Positions 48,201 to 55,669 of a stretch of DNA of 64,000 nt are shown here, in pieces. Position numbers and translations under genes: made by a program. Position 1 is the first letter of the stretch. The number at the start of each line of letters is the position of its first letter. The stretch is from Iodobacter fluviatilis (GTDB taxonomy: Bacteria > Pseudomonadota > Gammaproteobacteria > Burkholderiales > Chitinibacteraceae). Below the pieces are notes generated by a model. That model did no database searches and was not told where the DNA came from. It was given only the letters and a program-made list of their open reading frames with translations. Location: the NCBI RefSeq assembly GCF_900451195.1, contig NZ_UGHR01000004.1:593455-657454 (forward strand). Reading direction: 5' to 3'.

Positions 48201-48743
48201 GGGGATTTTTGTTTTTGTCCAGGAGCCGGTCGTGAGTGTGCTGGTCGATGAGGGCAGCGATGTGTTGCATTCCGAATCGGGTGGTGTGCTGGTGGAATAA
48301 GTCCAATAAAAAGCCGTTTGTAGCGGCGCGTTGGCACCGCCGGTTACATTGTCATAAGCAAAGAAATTGCTGGATAAATTATAGGTGCTGCTGTTATTGG
48401 GGCCGCCTGAGGTGCCTGTATTAAATCCGTCATACCATGCCGCAGTGTAGCTGGCATTGGCTTTACTTGTGCCGTCGGCATTTTTTGGGGGGAGGTAGGT
48501 GGTGGCCGGGTTGTAATACACCCCATTGCAATAGGAATTGTGATAGCCCACTTTGGTTCGCCAGTTGCTCACGCTATCTGGCATATGGCTCCAGGCCATC
48601 GAGCCGGAATCATCAATCGTAAACATAATATTGGGCTTTACATCGCCTGTGGTTAAGGTTGATAGCGGTTTATCTGCAGTTTGTGCGGCGAAGGTGCTGA
48701 CACTAAGGCCAAGCCATCCCAGGGTAAACAGATTGAGTTTCAT
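45300..48743 (-). CDS. pilY1: PilY1/PilC-type pilus tip adhesin, operon A
   Basis: The 1147-residue protein has a signal peptide (cleaved near STFA), a vWA domain with MIDAS motif DDSGSMAWS (about residue 43) and a C-terminal PilY1 beta-propeller with YAPGNDGMLHAFDAATGQ, DGSPTIADI, GLRGGGGEYYALDITNPS and YAGDLAGNLWRFD. AAGGACC precedes the ATG. It is a paralogue of the 1076-residue protein at 38253-41483. The two share long blocks (for example NGVYYNP.TTYLPPKN and DLWHA.VNGGG.YFSAKDPNAVAA), but operon A's protein has extra sequence, notably a Cys-containing insert near residues 975-1035 (DKTCDKT, SNNCPNS). Function as in operon B. Confidence 0.92.
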   Translation of the reverse strand: MKLNLFTLGWLGLSVSTFAAQTADKPLSTLTTGDVKPNIMFTIDDSGSMAWSHMPDSVSNWRTKVGYHNSYCNGVYYNPATTYLPPKNADGTSKANASYTAAWYDGFNTGTSGGPNNSSTYNLSSNFFAYDNVTGGANAPLQTAFYWTYSTSTPPDSECNTSLPSSTSTLTTGSWTKTKIPSDASAASVAARQNFANWFSYYRTRMMMMKSSASLAFADMDSRYRIGFSRIGRLSSNNFASSGFLNISDFDGTQKSAWYTMLFGVPPSGGTPLKTALQAVGEIYAGNKSAVTDPIQYTCQQNFEILTTDGYWNASGDSVSVGNQDTGSGVPRPMYDGAGQSNNLADVAMKYFKTDLRTGMANNAPGIPAFDTGPEGRQMMRTYTLGLGMDGTLNYVDDYETNSNASLNDFVGIKNGTKNWPTVVGDQLTTIDDLWHAGVNGGGKYFSAKDPNAVAASLKSALNDISSRLGSVGAPDVSNAFMTAADNKVYNSSYKTRDWTGDVAARTVDVNSSTFTTTALWSAQDLLATRSLTSNPRAIYTCTGSCTSFTTFDAATYGSNASITAGVTSLKTANSLNAAQQTAITGSKLVDYLRGDQSNEPTTSVPDLAATTALFRQRTKILGAIIHGGVTYVKKSEKAYPDAGYGAFSRTNLSRRAMLYAPGNDGMLHAFDAATGQEIWAFIPPSLLPSLWKQADRNYDSNFQYFVDGSPTIADINNGSSWKTILVGGLRGGGGEYYALDITNPSATVPAAPLWSFKDSRLGKTYGFPVVGKIAGQWKVLLTAGYDNSDNKGYLFVLNADTGALEKTFTTTCTATDGTCGLSKIGALFTEPDVDDTIKMVYAGDLAGNLWRFDVAGAQGNGVLAATTGTSALRQPISSAPLIKEMPAYKNSSGIPAHYVNFGTGRFLNQNDMSNSDTQTIYGLLIDPSLGAIDSAFNNLGTSGSLIELIIDKTCDKTIKDNLGGTVSTLDGIDGTSLSNNCPNSVAGDFSNGDGNFDTITLKRAANSALGTDLSSCKNSTKGWRADLPISKERIPNDPFPFDTYGVFSSIVPGADSCTPGGISREYKMPLNLSKDWLCANPSTNVFISVGKNSDGKLSDDPSRRVSITTSKFDSIKVNADGTGSVDSARLNTQVKGKRSSWSEILR

Positions 48744-48805
48744 GATGCTTGGTCCTTAATAAAAACGGCTTGTATGCCGGGCTGCCGGGTGAAACTTGTT
48801 GTGTG

Positions 48806-49453
48806 CTAATAAATAGAGGCTTGATAAAAGCTGACGGTGTTTTTAGGGCCTTGAATTCTTACCGTAATCAGGTAATTCACATTAAAAGAAGTTTTTTCTT
48901 TCAGGCAATTGGGGCAGGCTTTCACCAGATTGCAAGGGTTGCCCGTGGCCGCAACGGTATCAATCACCAGCGTGGGGGCAGCGGCGTTGCTGCAGCTACG
49001 CTGAATTAAATAAGAAGCACTAAAGCCATTCGGGTTTGTGACTGTAGTCGTACTGGTGGCTTGTGGCATGGCGGCGGGTGTGCAGGGTTTGGGAGTGCAT
49101 GTGGTGGCCACCCAAACCCAGTTACTGCCTGCCCGCCACTGTGTGCCGTCATTCGGGTTGATCGGGCTGGTGGTGTTGGTGGCGCTATAGCCATTGACTG
49201 CAGAATCTGCATTTAATGTGGCGGGTGATGTGCCAGAAATGGCAATCAGCCATTGGCGTGCTGTTTCAAGAGCCACATCGGCAGCGGCTGTAGTACCCTG
49301 GCGCAGCGACAGATTATTGGCAACCTGGGTGCTGGTGGTGATGGATCTGATCATGGCGATACCCGCCAGGGTCATAATCACCAGCACAATCAGAGAGATA
49401 AACAGTACCAAGCCTTGTTGGTGGCTCCGGGCAGGAATACGTGGCGTGCTCAT
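48806..49453 (-). CDS. pilX: PilX-type minor pilin assembly protein, operon A
   Basis: The 215-residue paralogue of the operon B PilX. Its helix is QQGLVLFISLIVLVIMTLAGIAMIRS, followed by NNLSLRQGTTAAADVALETARQWL. A Cys-rich insert (TTCTPKPCTPA) is absent from operon B. It starts 13 bp after the pilW stop, in the same order as operon B, and lies directly before pilY1. Confidence 0.88.
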   Translation of the reverse strand: MSTPRIPARSHQQGLVLFISLIVLVIMTLAGIAMIRSITTSTQVANNLSLRQGTTAAADVALETARQWLIAISGTSPATLNADSAVNGYSATNTTSPINPNDGTQWRAGSNWVWVATTCTPKPCTPAAMPQATSTTTVTNPNGFSASYLIQRSCSNAAAPTLVIDTVAATGNPCNLVKACPNCLKEKTSFNVNYLITVRIQGPKNTVSFYQASIY

Positions 49454-49466
49454 GCTGTCGTCTTCC

Positions 49467-50648
49467 TTAGAGATTAGTAGTGGGCTGATTGAGCAAAATC
49501 TGATTGCGCAGCGGTACTACAGTTTCATGCACGCTGTAGCGATAGCATTGCCAGTCGGCATTGGTGGGCTGTGTAAAAACATCAGCGCCTGACCAGCCTA
49601 AGTAGTAGGCCGCCGTGGTGAGGGTAAACGCATCACTGGGCGTGGCGGCGGTGTAGTTATTTGCGCTGTCGTTAACACAGGTGCCTGCCCGGTTGGGTTT
49701 TTGCGGGTTACTGGCGCGAACCAGCACGGCATAGCGGATGGCTAATACCTGTGCCCATTGGGCCGGGTCGGCTTTTTGCCATGTATCCACGTTATTTGGA
49801 ATCGTATCGCCATCCACATTGGTGTCTAAACCGTATTCGGCTTTCATTTGAATCACATTTTCTGTCACAACTTGCCATGCGCCATCGGCTGCAGCTGTTG
49901 CATTCAGCGCATCCGCACTTAGCAGCGAGCCGTGGATTTGGGTACCGGCCCCCGCACAACCATTGCTGTTGCCACTGAGATAAACGCAGTAAGTGCGCCG
50001 GGTGAGTTGGCCAAAATTATATAAACGGGTGATTTTGCTTAAAGCCGCCGGAAAGGGGGAGTTAAGCGTTGCAGAGTTCCAGGCATTTGCTGCATTGCCA
50101 ATTGCAAAACCATCGGTTGAAGCGGGTGTACCAGCGCACGGCGTGGCATTGGTACAGGTCACCTGAAACACCGGGCAATTGGCCAGCCCCGATTGCCATG
50201 CAATCACCAGATCATTGACGGCCATGCTTTGCCCGCCTAAAACATTGGCAAATTGAGTATCGGCATTGCCGTGCTCAATATCTGCTAGCTGGGCCACCTG
50301 TCCTCCACCAATGATGCTGCTGCCGTATAAAAATGTGAGGCTGTCTGATGTGCCCGCGCTCTGGATTAAAACCGGGATAAGCGGCACATTATTCAGAGCA
50401 GCTACCCTAGAAACCACATTGCAATTGAGCGCGCCCGCATCCCCAATGCCTAAGCCGGATCGTTCTGCATCTTTTTGTATCTGCATCACGGCAATCCCGC
50501 CATTGATTTGCGCGCCTGAGCCGCCCATGCTGTTGCGCCGGTAGGCCTCATTTACACCAAATATTTGATAGATAGAAATCATGGATACCAGTGCAACAAC
50601 CACTGAAACCATGAGTTCTACTAAACCAAAACCGCTGGACTGGCGCAT
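49467..50648 (-). CDS. pilW: PilW-type minor pilin, operon A
   Basis: The 393-residue protein begins with SSGFGLVELMVSVVVALVSM, then GGIAVMQIQKDAERSGLGIG, and contains HETVVPLRNQ near the C-terminus, all shared with the operon B copy. The middle also matches (RRTYCVYLSGN, VIQMKAEYGLDTNVDGDTIPNN). It is a component of the pilus-tip priming complex and lies 11 bp after pilV. Confidence 0.9.
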   Translation of the reverse strand: MRQSSGFGLVELMVSVVVALVSMISIYQIFGVNEAYRRNSMGGSGAQINGGIAVMQIQKDAERSGLGIGDAGALNCNVVSRVAALNNVPLIPVLIQSAGTSDSLTFLYGSSIIGGGQVAQLADIEHGNADTQFANVLGGQSMAVNDLVIAWQSGLANCPVFQVTCTNATPCAGTPASTDGFAIGNAANAWNSATLNSPFPAALSKITRLYNFGQLTRRTYCVYLSGNSNGCAGAGTQIHGSLLSADALNATAAADGAWQVVTENVIQMKAEYGLDTNVDGDTIPNNVDTWQKADPAQWAQVLAIRYAVLVRASNPQKPNRAGTCVNDSANNYTAATPSDAFTLTTAAYYLGWSGADVFTQPTNADWQCYRYSVHETVVPLRNQILLNQPTTNL

Positions 50649-50659
50649 AGCATGTCTCT

Positions 50660-51190
50660 TTAGTTATTGCACAGAGTGCCGTTAGGGGTGTCGCTCCACA
50701 CCGTCTGGATATCAGCCACATTGGTGGCGACATTCATTTGCCCGCCGCTGCTGTCTGTAATGCCGCTGGCACCGGTTAGATCACCACGCCGTACCGGCCA
50801 AGAAATGGTTACGGTGGCCCGGCGAAAGCACCGGATCGTGCGCCCGGCTGCGTTATCGTTATCAATGGCTATGGTGCATGTGGCGCCGGGCAGCTGCGCG
50901 GCAACGGCTCTGGACCAAATTCCTGCGGTGGACGTTGCGGCGGCAGATGTGCAGCTGGTCATCCGGAAGCTATCTAAATTGGCGGTGCGCGGATTCACCC
51001 TCATCAGGCCATCAATTCTTTGCATCAATTGCATGGCCGATGTACGTGAAGAGGTGCTGGATACATGCCGCATGGCGTTGCCTTGCAGGGCCAGAATAGA
51101 CAGCACGCCAAATGAAAAAATCGTGATGCCTACCATGGCTTCCAGCAGCATGGAGCCGCCTTGCTTAGTGCGAGAATGCTTATAAATCAT
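50660..51190 (-). CDS. pilV: PilV-type minor pilin, operon A
   Basis: The product is 176 residues from the ATG at 51190, which has AGGAG and AGAGG upstream; the frame is open further upstream but without a leader-like sequence. The prepilin signal is KQGGSMLLEAMVGITIFSFGVLSILALQGNAMRH, followed by TSAMQLMQRIDGLMRVN, matching the operon B PilV. Scattered Cys residues are again present. It starts five bases after the fimT stop. Confidence 0.88.
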   Translation of the reverse strand: MIYKHSRTKQGGSMLLEAMVGITIFSFGVLSILALQGNAMRHVSSTSSRTSAMQLMQRIDGLMRVNPRTANLDSFRMTSCTSAAATSTAGIWSRAVAAQLPGATCTIAIDNDNAAGRTIRCFRRATVTISWPVRRGDLTGASGITDSSGGQMNVATNVADIQTVWSDTPNGTLCNN

Positions 51191-51195
51191 GGCCT

Positions 51196-51840
51196 CTAGC
51201 TCCTGGCACAAGAACTGGGGTGGGTTGCCGGTGCATCGGGCAGGCACATTCTGGCGTTTCCCCCCCTGTCTAAAACGACACAAACTCTGGCTGGATCAGT
51301 CACCGGCCCGGCGCCTGCAAGGCTGCATGATGCAGGGGTTGCTGCAGCAGCGGTATCGGCCACTATTAAGTTAAATGCGGCATCGGCCCTGCCTAAGCCG
51401 TCAAAGCGGATTAAGCCCGCGCTGGCATTAAGAGCCGGGGGATTATTGCTGCCACCTTCAGCCAGCACTTTGCCGCCTATAAAGGGATAGGTTTCAGCTG
51501 CCGTGGCCGCGGTGGTGATATTGGCGCAGGTTGTGCATTCGCGGATCAGCCAGGCCGTGCCTGTTGCACTGACCGTTACAGCATTTGCATTTCTGGCGCC
51601 ATCTGCCCCAACCGCACTATTGGTTAAAACAAGCTCTATATAGGCATTGCGGTTAATGGCCTCGGATCGTGCTGTTTGAACTGCGGTTTGAAAAGATTCG
51701 GCAAAGCTGCGCAATTTAGCGCTGCGTACCCAGCCTTGAAACCCGGGCATGGCAATCGCGGCCAGTAAGCCAAAGATAACAAGCACAACCATGACTTCTA
51801 TCAGGCTGAAACCATGGTGCTTTTTTAGGGAGGAGTTCAT
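51196..51840 (-). CDS. fimT: FimT/GspH-type minor pilin, operon A
   Basis: The product is 214 residues from the ATG at 51840. The prepilin signal is HHGFSLIEVMVVLVIFGLL, then PGFQGWVRSAKLRSFAESFQTAVQTARSEAINRN, LTNS, GTAWLIRECTTCANIT and LIRFDGLGRADAAFNL, each with a counterpart in the operon B FimT. The frame is open upstream to 51951 but overlaps pilE there; the ATG at 51840 gives the proper short leader. The ribosome binding site is weak (GCGAG), suggesting coupling to pilE. Confidence 0.88.
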   Translation of the reverse strand: MNSSLKKHHGFSLIEVMVVLVIFGLLAAIAMPGFQGWVRSAKLRSFAESFQTAVQTARSEAINRNAYIELVLTNSAVGADGARNANAVTVSATGTAWLIRECTTCANITTAATAAETYPFIGGKVLAEGGSNNPPALNASAGLIRFDGLGRADAAFNLIVADTAAAATPASCSLAGAGPVTDPARVCVVLDRGGNARMCLPDAPATHPSSCARS

Positions 51841-51853
51841 TTTGCAGGCTCGC

Positions 51854-52273
51854 CTAACAAATATTCGGTTTTCTGCTGACCCAGCAATTATTGGGAGAAG
51901 GGTTAGACCAGCCTGCTGCCGTAATCGCCGAAGTCTTTTGGTTAAGGTCATCCAGCGTAAAGCTGAACCCGGTCATTTTATTGGTGCCTGTTGCCGTGAT
52001 CGTGAAGGTATTGGCCGTCTGCGTGGTACAAGTGATGCCAAAGTTTTCATTCCCTACTGCGGCCTGTGTGCAGGTGAAGCCAACATAGGTTCTGTTGTTT
52101 ACAAAAAACTGCTCCAGCCGCACCCGGGTATCACTGAGCTTGCTTTGTGCCTCTACTAGGCGGCTGCGGGTTACATAGTCGGTGTATTGAGGAATGGCGA
52201 TCGAGGCCAGAATGCCGACGATGGCGATGGTGACCATGACTTCAATCAGGGTAAATCCGTGTGGGTTTCGCAT
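51854..52273 (-). CDS. pilE: PilE-type minor pilin, operon A
   Basis: The 139-residue prepilin has a six-residue leader and cleavage site [34 protein letters not shown]. It shares RSRLVEAQSKLSDTR with the operon B copy and ends with the same Cys-containing tail pattern (NNCWVSRKPNIC). GAGG precedes the ATG. It is the first gene of operon A; the upstream gap (52274-52430) should carry the promoter, but I could not define one. Confidence 0.9.
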   Translation of the reverse strand: MRNPHGFTLIEVMVTIAIVGILASIAIPQYTDYVTRSRLVEAQSKLSDTRVRLEQFFVNNRTYVGFTCTQAAVGNENFGITCTTQTANTFTITATGTNKMTGFSFTLDDLNQKTSAITAAGWSNPSPNNCWVSRKPNIC

Positions 52274-52429
52274 ATCTGCCTCGTTTGCCTTAGTCGATTT
52301 GCTTCATTTGCTTGTTATTCCTATGGAATATTAATCAGCATTTCATGATTTAGCTAAAGCATGCGAGCAGCGGAGTTTTTTTAAGGTTGAGTGGTTGGCT
52401 TTGCCGTTAATCGGCAGTGAATGGCAAAT

Positions 52430-52462
52430 AAAAAAGCCCCCTGCGGCGAAAGGCAGGGGGCT
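52430..52462 (-). terminator. Rho-independent terminator after hemW
   Basis: On the minus strand, stem AGCCCCCTGC/GCAGGGGGCT is followed by a run of T. It lies about 115 bp downstream of hemW and separates it from pilus operon A. Confidence 0.88.
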
Positions 52463-52577
52463 GGTGATGGCAAAAACAAATGGTTCGCTTATAAAACGGC
52501 TTTTATCTGTGAAACTCCGTGTCTTGTGGGGAAGAAAAGTGTTTCAAGATCTGGTTTTTGACGCGTAATACCCTTGT

Positions 52578-53759
52578 TTAGGGCAAAAACCGCTCCAGCA
52601 GCGTATTTAAAAACCGCTGGCCGCGTAAGGTAGGCTGAATATGATTAAGTTGGCGCTCCAGTAAGCCGTCTGCAACAGCGCGTTCAATCCGGTGGATGAC
52701 TTTAGTCAGCGGCAAGCCGGTGCGCTCTTCAAACAGGCTTAAATCAAATCCGCCAGTCAGGCGCAGGGCGTTGAGCATAAATTCAAAGGGCAGCTGCTCT
52801 AGCGTGATGTGTTCTTCTGTCTGGATGGCCGAACCCGCCGCCATTTTTTGCAAATACTCGGTCGGCTGTTTATAGCGCATCTGGCGGATGATTTTATCCG
52901 GGAAGCTGATCTTGGCGTGTGCGCCCGCGCCAATCCCCAGGTAATCGCCAAACTGCCAGTAATTTAAATTGTGCTTGGCTTGGCGCTTGGGCTGGGCAAA
53001 GGCGCTGGTTTCGTAATGCTCAAAGCCTGCGGCGGCCAGTTCAGCCTCAATGGCATCCGACATATCCGCGCTGCAATCTTCATCCGGTAAGGCAGGCGGG
53101 TAGCGGTGAAACAGGGTATTAGGCTCTAAGGTGAGGTGATAAGCCGAAAGATGTGTGGATTTACAAGCAATGGCGGTGCGGATATCGAGCAGCGCCTCGG
53201 CCAGCGTTTGCTTAGGCAGGGCATACATAATATCGAGATTAAAATTATCAAAATGCTGATGGGCGATTTCGATAGCGCGGTGCGCTTCTTTATCATCGTG
53301 CACACGGCCCAGCGCTTGAAGATGCTCGGCGTTAAAGCTCTGAATACCAATCGATAAACGGGTGATGCCTGCGGCGCGGTAGCCAGCAAATTTTTCGCTC
53401 TCAAAGGTGCCAGGGTTGGCTTCTAGCGTGATCTCGGCATCGGGGTGCAAGCGCACTCTCGCCCGAATCCCCTCTAGTAATTGATTAATCGCTTCAGCAG
53501 AAAACAGGCTTGGCGTGCCGCCACCCATAAAAATACTGGTGATTGGCCGGCCCCACATCAGCGGCAAACAGGATTCCAAATCGGCCAGCAGGGCGGCAAT
53601 GTACTGCTGCTCCGGCAACGCGCCTTTTTGCGCATGCGAGTTGAAATCACAGTAAGGGCATTTTTTAATGCACCAGGGAAAGTGAATATACAGCGCCAAA
53701 GGCGGTAAGGCAGAAAGCGCCCAGTTAGCTTTGCCGATGGGCATGGAAATCGATTGCAT
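52578..53759 (-). CDS. hemW: Radical SAM heme chaperone HemW (HemN-like)
   Basis: The product is 393 residues from the ATG at 53759 (an in-frame GTG at 53768 would add three). The radical SAM CX3CX2C motif is HFPWCIKKCPYCDFN (about residue 30), then IFMGGGTPSLF, LSIGIQSFN and the C-terminal HemN-like domain (ALRLTGGFDLSLFEERTG, about 330). The family was once called oxygen-independent coproporphyrinogen oxidase, but HemW-type proteins act as heme chaperones; the absence of the longer HemN N-terminus favours HemW. It lies upstream of pilus operon A, separated by a terminator. Confidence 0.9.
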   Translation of the reverse strand: MQSISMPIGKANWALSALPPLALYIHFPWCIKKCPYCDFNSHAQKGALPEQQYIAALLADLESCLPLMWGRPITSIFMGGGTPSLFSAEAINQLLEGIRARVRLHPDAEITLEANPGTFESEKFAGYRAAGITRLSIGIQSFNAEHLQALGRVHDDKEAHRAIEIAHQHFDNFNLDIMYALPKQTLAEALLDIRTAIACKSTHLSAYHLTLEPNTLFHRYPPALPDEDCSADMSDAIEAELAAAGFEHYETSAFAQPKRQAKHNLNYWQFGDYLGIGAGAHAKISFPDKIIRQMRYKQPTEYLQKMAAGSAIQTEEHITLEQLPFEFMLNALRLTGGFDLSLFEERTGLPLTKVIHRIERAVADGLLERQLNHIQPTLRGQRFLNTLLERFLP

Positions 53760-53891
53760 GGTGTTCACTTCTTATGGGTATTGCTTTTGGTGTCATCGTA
53801 GGGCGGGTGAAACCCGCCGAGTTTATGTAATAAATCGTGTAAAACTGCTGGTTCCACTTCATTGGGGCGAATTGAAAACACAGAAAACCTT

Positions 53892-54123
53892 TGTTAGAGC
53901 CTTCGGCTCGTTGATTTCGGTGCGGTGTCCCCGCGGGGACTCACTTTCTTGAACGGCCAAGAAAGTAAGCAAAGAAAGCCGCCCCAGCCAGCACGAAGGC
54001 CCCTCTCTGCGGATAATCAGCCCGGCGACTACGGCTGCTCGCTCGCTGCCTCGCTACCCCTTCGTCGAAACCCCGTGCTGATTATTCCTCGTTCGGCGTG
54101 CTTCAAGGGGGATTTTTAAGCCC
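53892..54123 (+). repeat. Dispersed hairpin-rich repeat, copy R4
   Basis: Full copy in the gap between hemW and the small rdgB-linked gene. The hairpins are GAGCC/GGCTC (53897-53909), GTCCC/GGGAC (53927-53940) and ACTTTCTTG/CAAGAAAGT with loop AACGGC (53943-53966). Compared with R1, the stems have changed on both arms. The body has one-base indels relative to R1 that break the shared frame. Confidence 0.85.
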
Positions 54124-54210
54124 CTATACAGCCAGCGTGGTCAAAACAAGAGGAGCTAAAAGACACGATATTTTCCGTGTCTACAGACCTTTTTGATTGA
54201 TGCTAAATCG

Positions 54211-54444
54211 TTATTTCTGATACGGGTTATGCAGCTCATCCACTAGCCGGTGCAGCACGGCTTTGATCTGGGCTTCTGATACTTCCATCAGCAGCCCGTC
54301 TTCTAGTAAATCCTGCGCCATTTGTTTGAGCTCGTCCAAATTCTCATTCATGACTTTTACTTTTTCGGTGCAAGACACCACCGATGCATCGTCTCTCAGC
54401 CAAGTAGCCCAGCGGGTTTCGCCTTGATTGATAGCCGCGCTCAT
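54211..54444 (-). CDS. Small conserved-looking acidic protein, unknown
   Basis: The 77-residue protein has an acidic, predicted helical C-terminal half (ENLDELKQMAQDLLEDGLLMEVSEAQIKAVLHRLVDELHNPYQK) and no signal or membrane segment. Its ATG overlaps the rdgB stop (ATGA, 54441-54444), so it is translated with rdgB and is very likely a true gene. I do not recognise a family. It is the last gene of the dusA-protease-rdgB operon. Confidence 0.75.
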   Translation of the reverse strand: MSAAINQGETRWATWLRDDASVVSCTEKVKVMNENLDELKQMAQDLLEDGLLMEVSEAQIKAVLHRLVDELHNPYQK

Positions 54445-55037
54445 AAGCCTGTTTCCTGTAGTTTAGCGATCAACTTCCGCAAAGCTTTGCCGCGATGCGA
54501 GATCTGGCTTTTTTCATCCGCGCTGATTTCTGCGGCGGTTTTGCCAAACTGCGGCAGCAAAAACAGCGGATCATAGCCAAAACCTCCCTCACCCCTGCTG
54601 GTTTCAAGGATTTCTCCTTGGCAAATGCCATCGCTAATCAGCGGTTGCGGGTCATCCGCATGGCGCACTAGCACCAGCGCGGCATAGTAATAAGCACTGC
54701 GATCTGCTTGCCCGGCAAGGCTCTCAAGCAATTTTTGATTATTTCGCGCATCCGATTTTGGCTCACCCGCAAAGCGTGCCGAATACACACCCGGTGCGCC
54801 GCCCAGTGCATGCACGCAAAGGCCGGAATCATCGGCCAGCGCAGGCAGGCCAGTAATCCTGCTGGCGTGGCGGGCTTTTTCCAAGGCGTTTTCAATAAAA
54901 GTGTGGTGCGGCTCTTCGCATTCGGCCACACCCAACTCGCCCTGTGGAACAATCTGGATATCCAGTGCGGCAAATAGGCGGTTAAATTCTTTGACCTTAC
55001 CTGCATTATTACTGGCTAAAACGATGCGTTTCATCAT
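54441..55037 (-). CDS. rdgB: XTP/dITP pyrophosphatase (non-canonical purine NTPase)
   Basis: The 198-residue protein has the RdgB/Ham1 motifs: VLASNNAGKVKEFN (about residue 6), ENALEKARHA (about 50), ALADDSGLCVHALGGAPGVYSARFAG (about 66), GEGGFGYDPLFLLP (about 148) and KSQISHRGKALRKL (about 176). It removes ITP, dITP and XTP from the nucleotide pool, preventing misincorporation. Its start overlaps the end of the upstream protease gene by four bases (two ATGs, 55037 or 55034, are both possible), and its stop overlaps the next gene. Confidence 0.95.
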   Translation of the reverse strand: MMKRIVLASNNAGKVKEFNRLFAALDIQIVPQGELGVAECEEPHHTFIENALEKARHASRITGLPALADDSGLCVHALGGAPGVYSARFAGEPKSDARNNQKLLESLAGQADRSAYYYAALVLVRHADDPQPLISDGICQGEILETSRGEGGFGYDPLFLLPQFGKTAAEISADEKSQISHRGKALRKLIAKLQETGL

Positions 55038-55669
55038 TGGTAATTCTTCTTTTGTAAGATAAGCAGCTCTTGCTCGCGTTTCATTTGAAAGCGGTTTAAG
55101 ACACTATTGCCAATCAATAAAGGCCCATTATCTTGGTCGCGAATGCTGGCTTGCACATTATTAAGTAGTAGGGAGCCGATACGAATTTGTGCAATCGTAA
55201 GCTGCCAAGATTTAATCGTGCCATTGGCCGTTTGCGTCCGGCTTTCCTCGCCCTGTTTATAATCCACGCCCATATTGCTGGCCAGATTACGCGGCAAAGA
55301 TAAAAAACTGGCGCCGGTATCAATAATGCCGCGCTGGCTGATACCACGCACGGCAATATCGGCAAAATAATGCCCCTGTGCATCCGGGCTCAGCGTAAGA
55401 CTGCCCGCGCTGTCACTCTCTGCCTTGGTGCTGGCAATATAACCCTGCCCCAATAACAGCTGACGCTGGCGTGTGCCTATCATGACTGTTGCTTGCTCGC
55501 TGCTCACCGCCAGCAACTTGACCTCGCCCATTTGTTGACCAATTGCCAAAGTCTTTTTTTGCCCATCAATCAGCAAAATGCCCTTATTGCCCATCGCCGC
55601 CAGCAGCGTTACTTCGGTGGCGAATGCGAGCGGGATCATCAAGGTCAGTAAAAGGGCGAGTCGCTTCAT
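55034..55669 (-). CDS. Retropepsin-like aspartic protease (periplasmic)
   Basis: The 211-residue protein has a signal peptide (cleaved near AFA), an N-terminal domain of about 90 residues and a C-terminal retropepsin-like domain with the active-site motif GIIDTGASFLSLP (about residue 115) and GPLLIGNSVLNRFQ near the end. This matches the single-domain clan AA aspartic proteases of proteobacteria, which act as dimers; substrates are mostly unknown. The ATG follows the dusA stop directly (TAAATG), so it is translationally coupled. No Shine-Dalgarno sequence is apparent. Confidence 0.85.
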   Translation of the reverse strand: MKRLALLLTLMIPLAFATEVTLLAAMGNKGILLIDGQKKTLAIGQQMGEVKLLAVSSEQATVMIGTRQRQLLLGQGYIASTKAESDSAGSLTLSPDAQGHYFADIAVRGISQRGIIDTGASFLSLPRNLASNMGVDYKQGEESRTQTANGTIKSWQLTIAQIRIGSLLLNNVQASIRDQDNGPLLIGNSVLNRFQMKREQELLILQKKNYQ

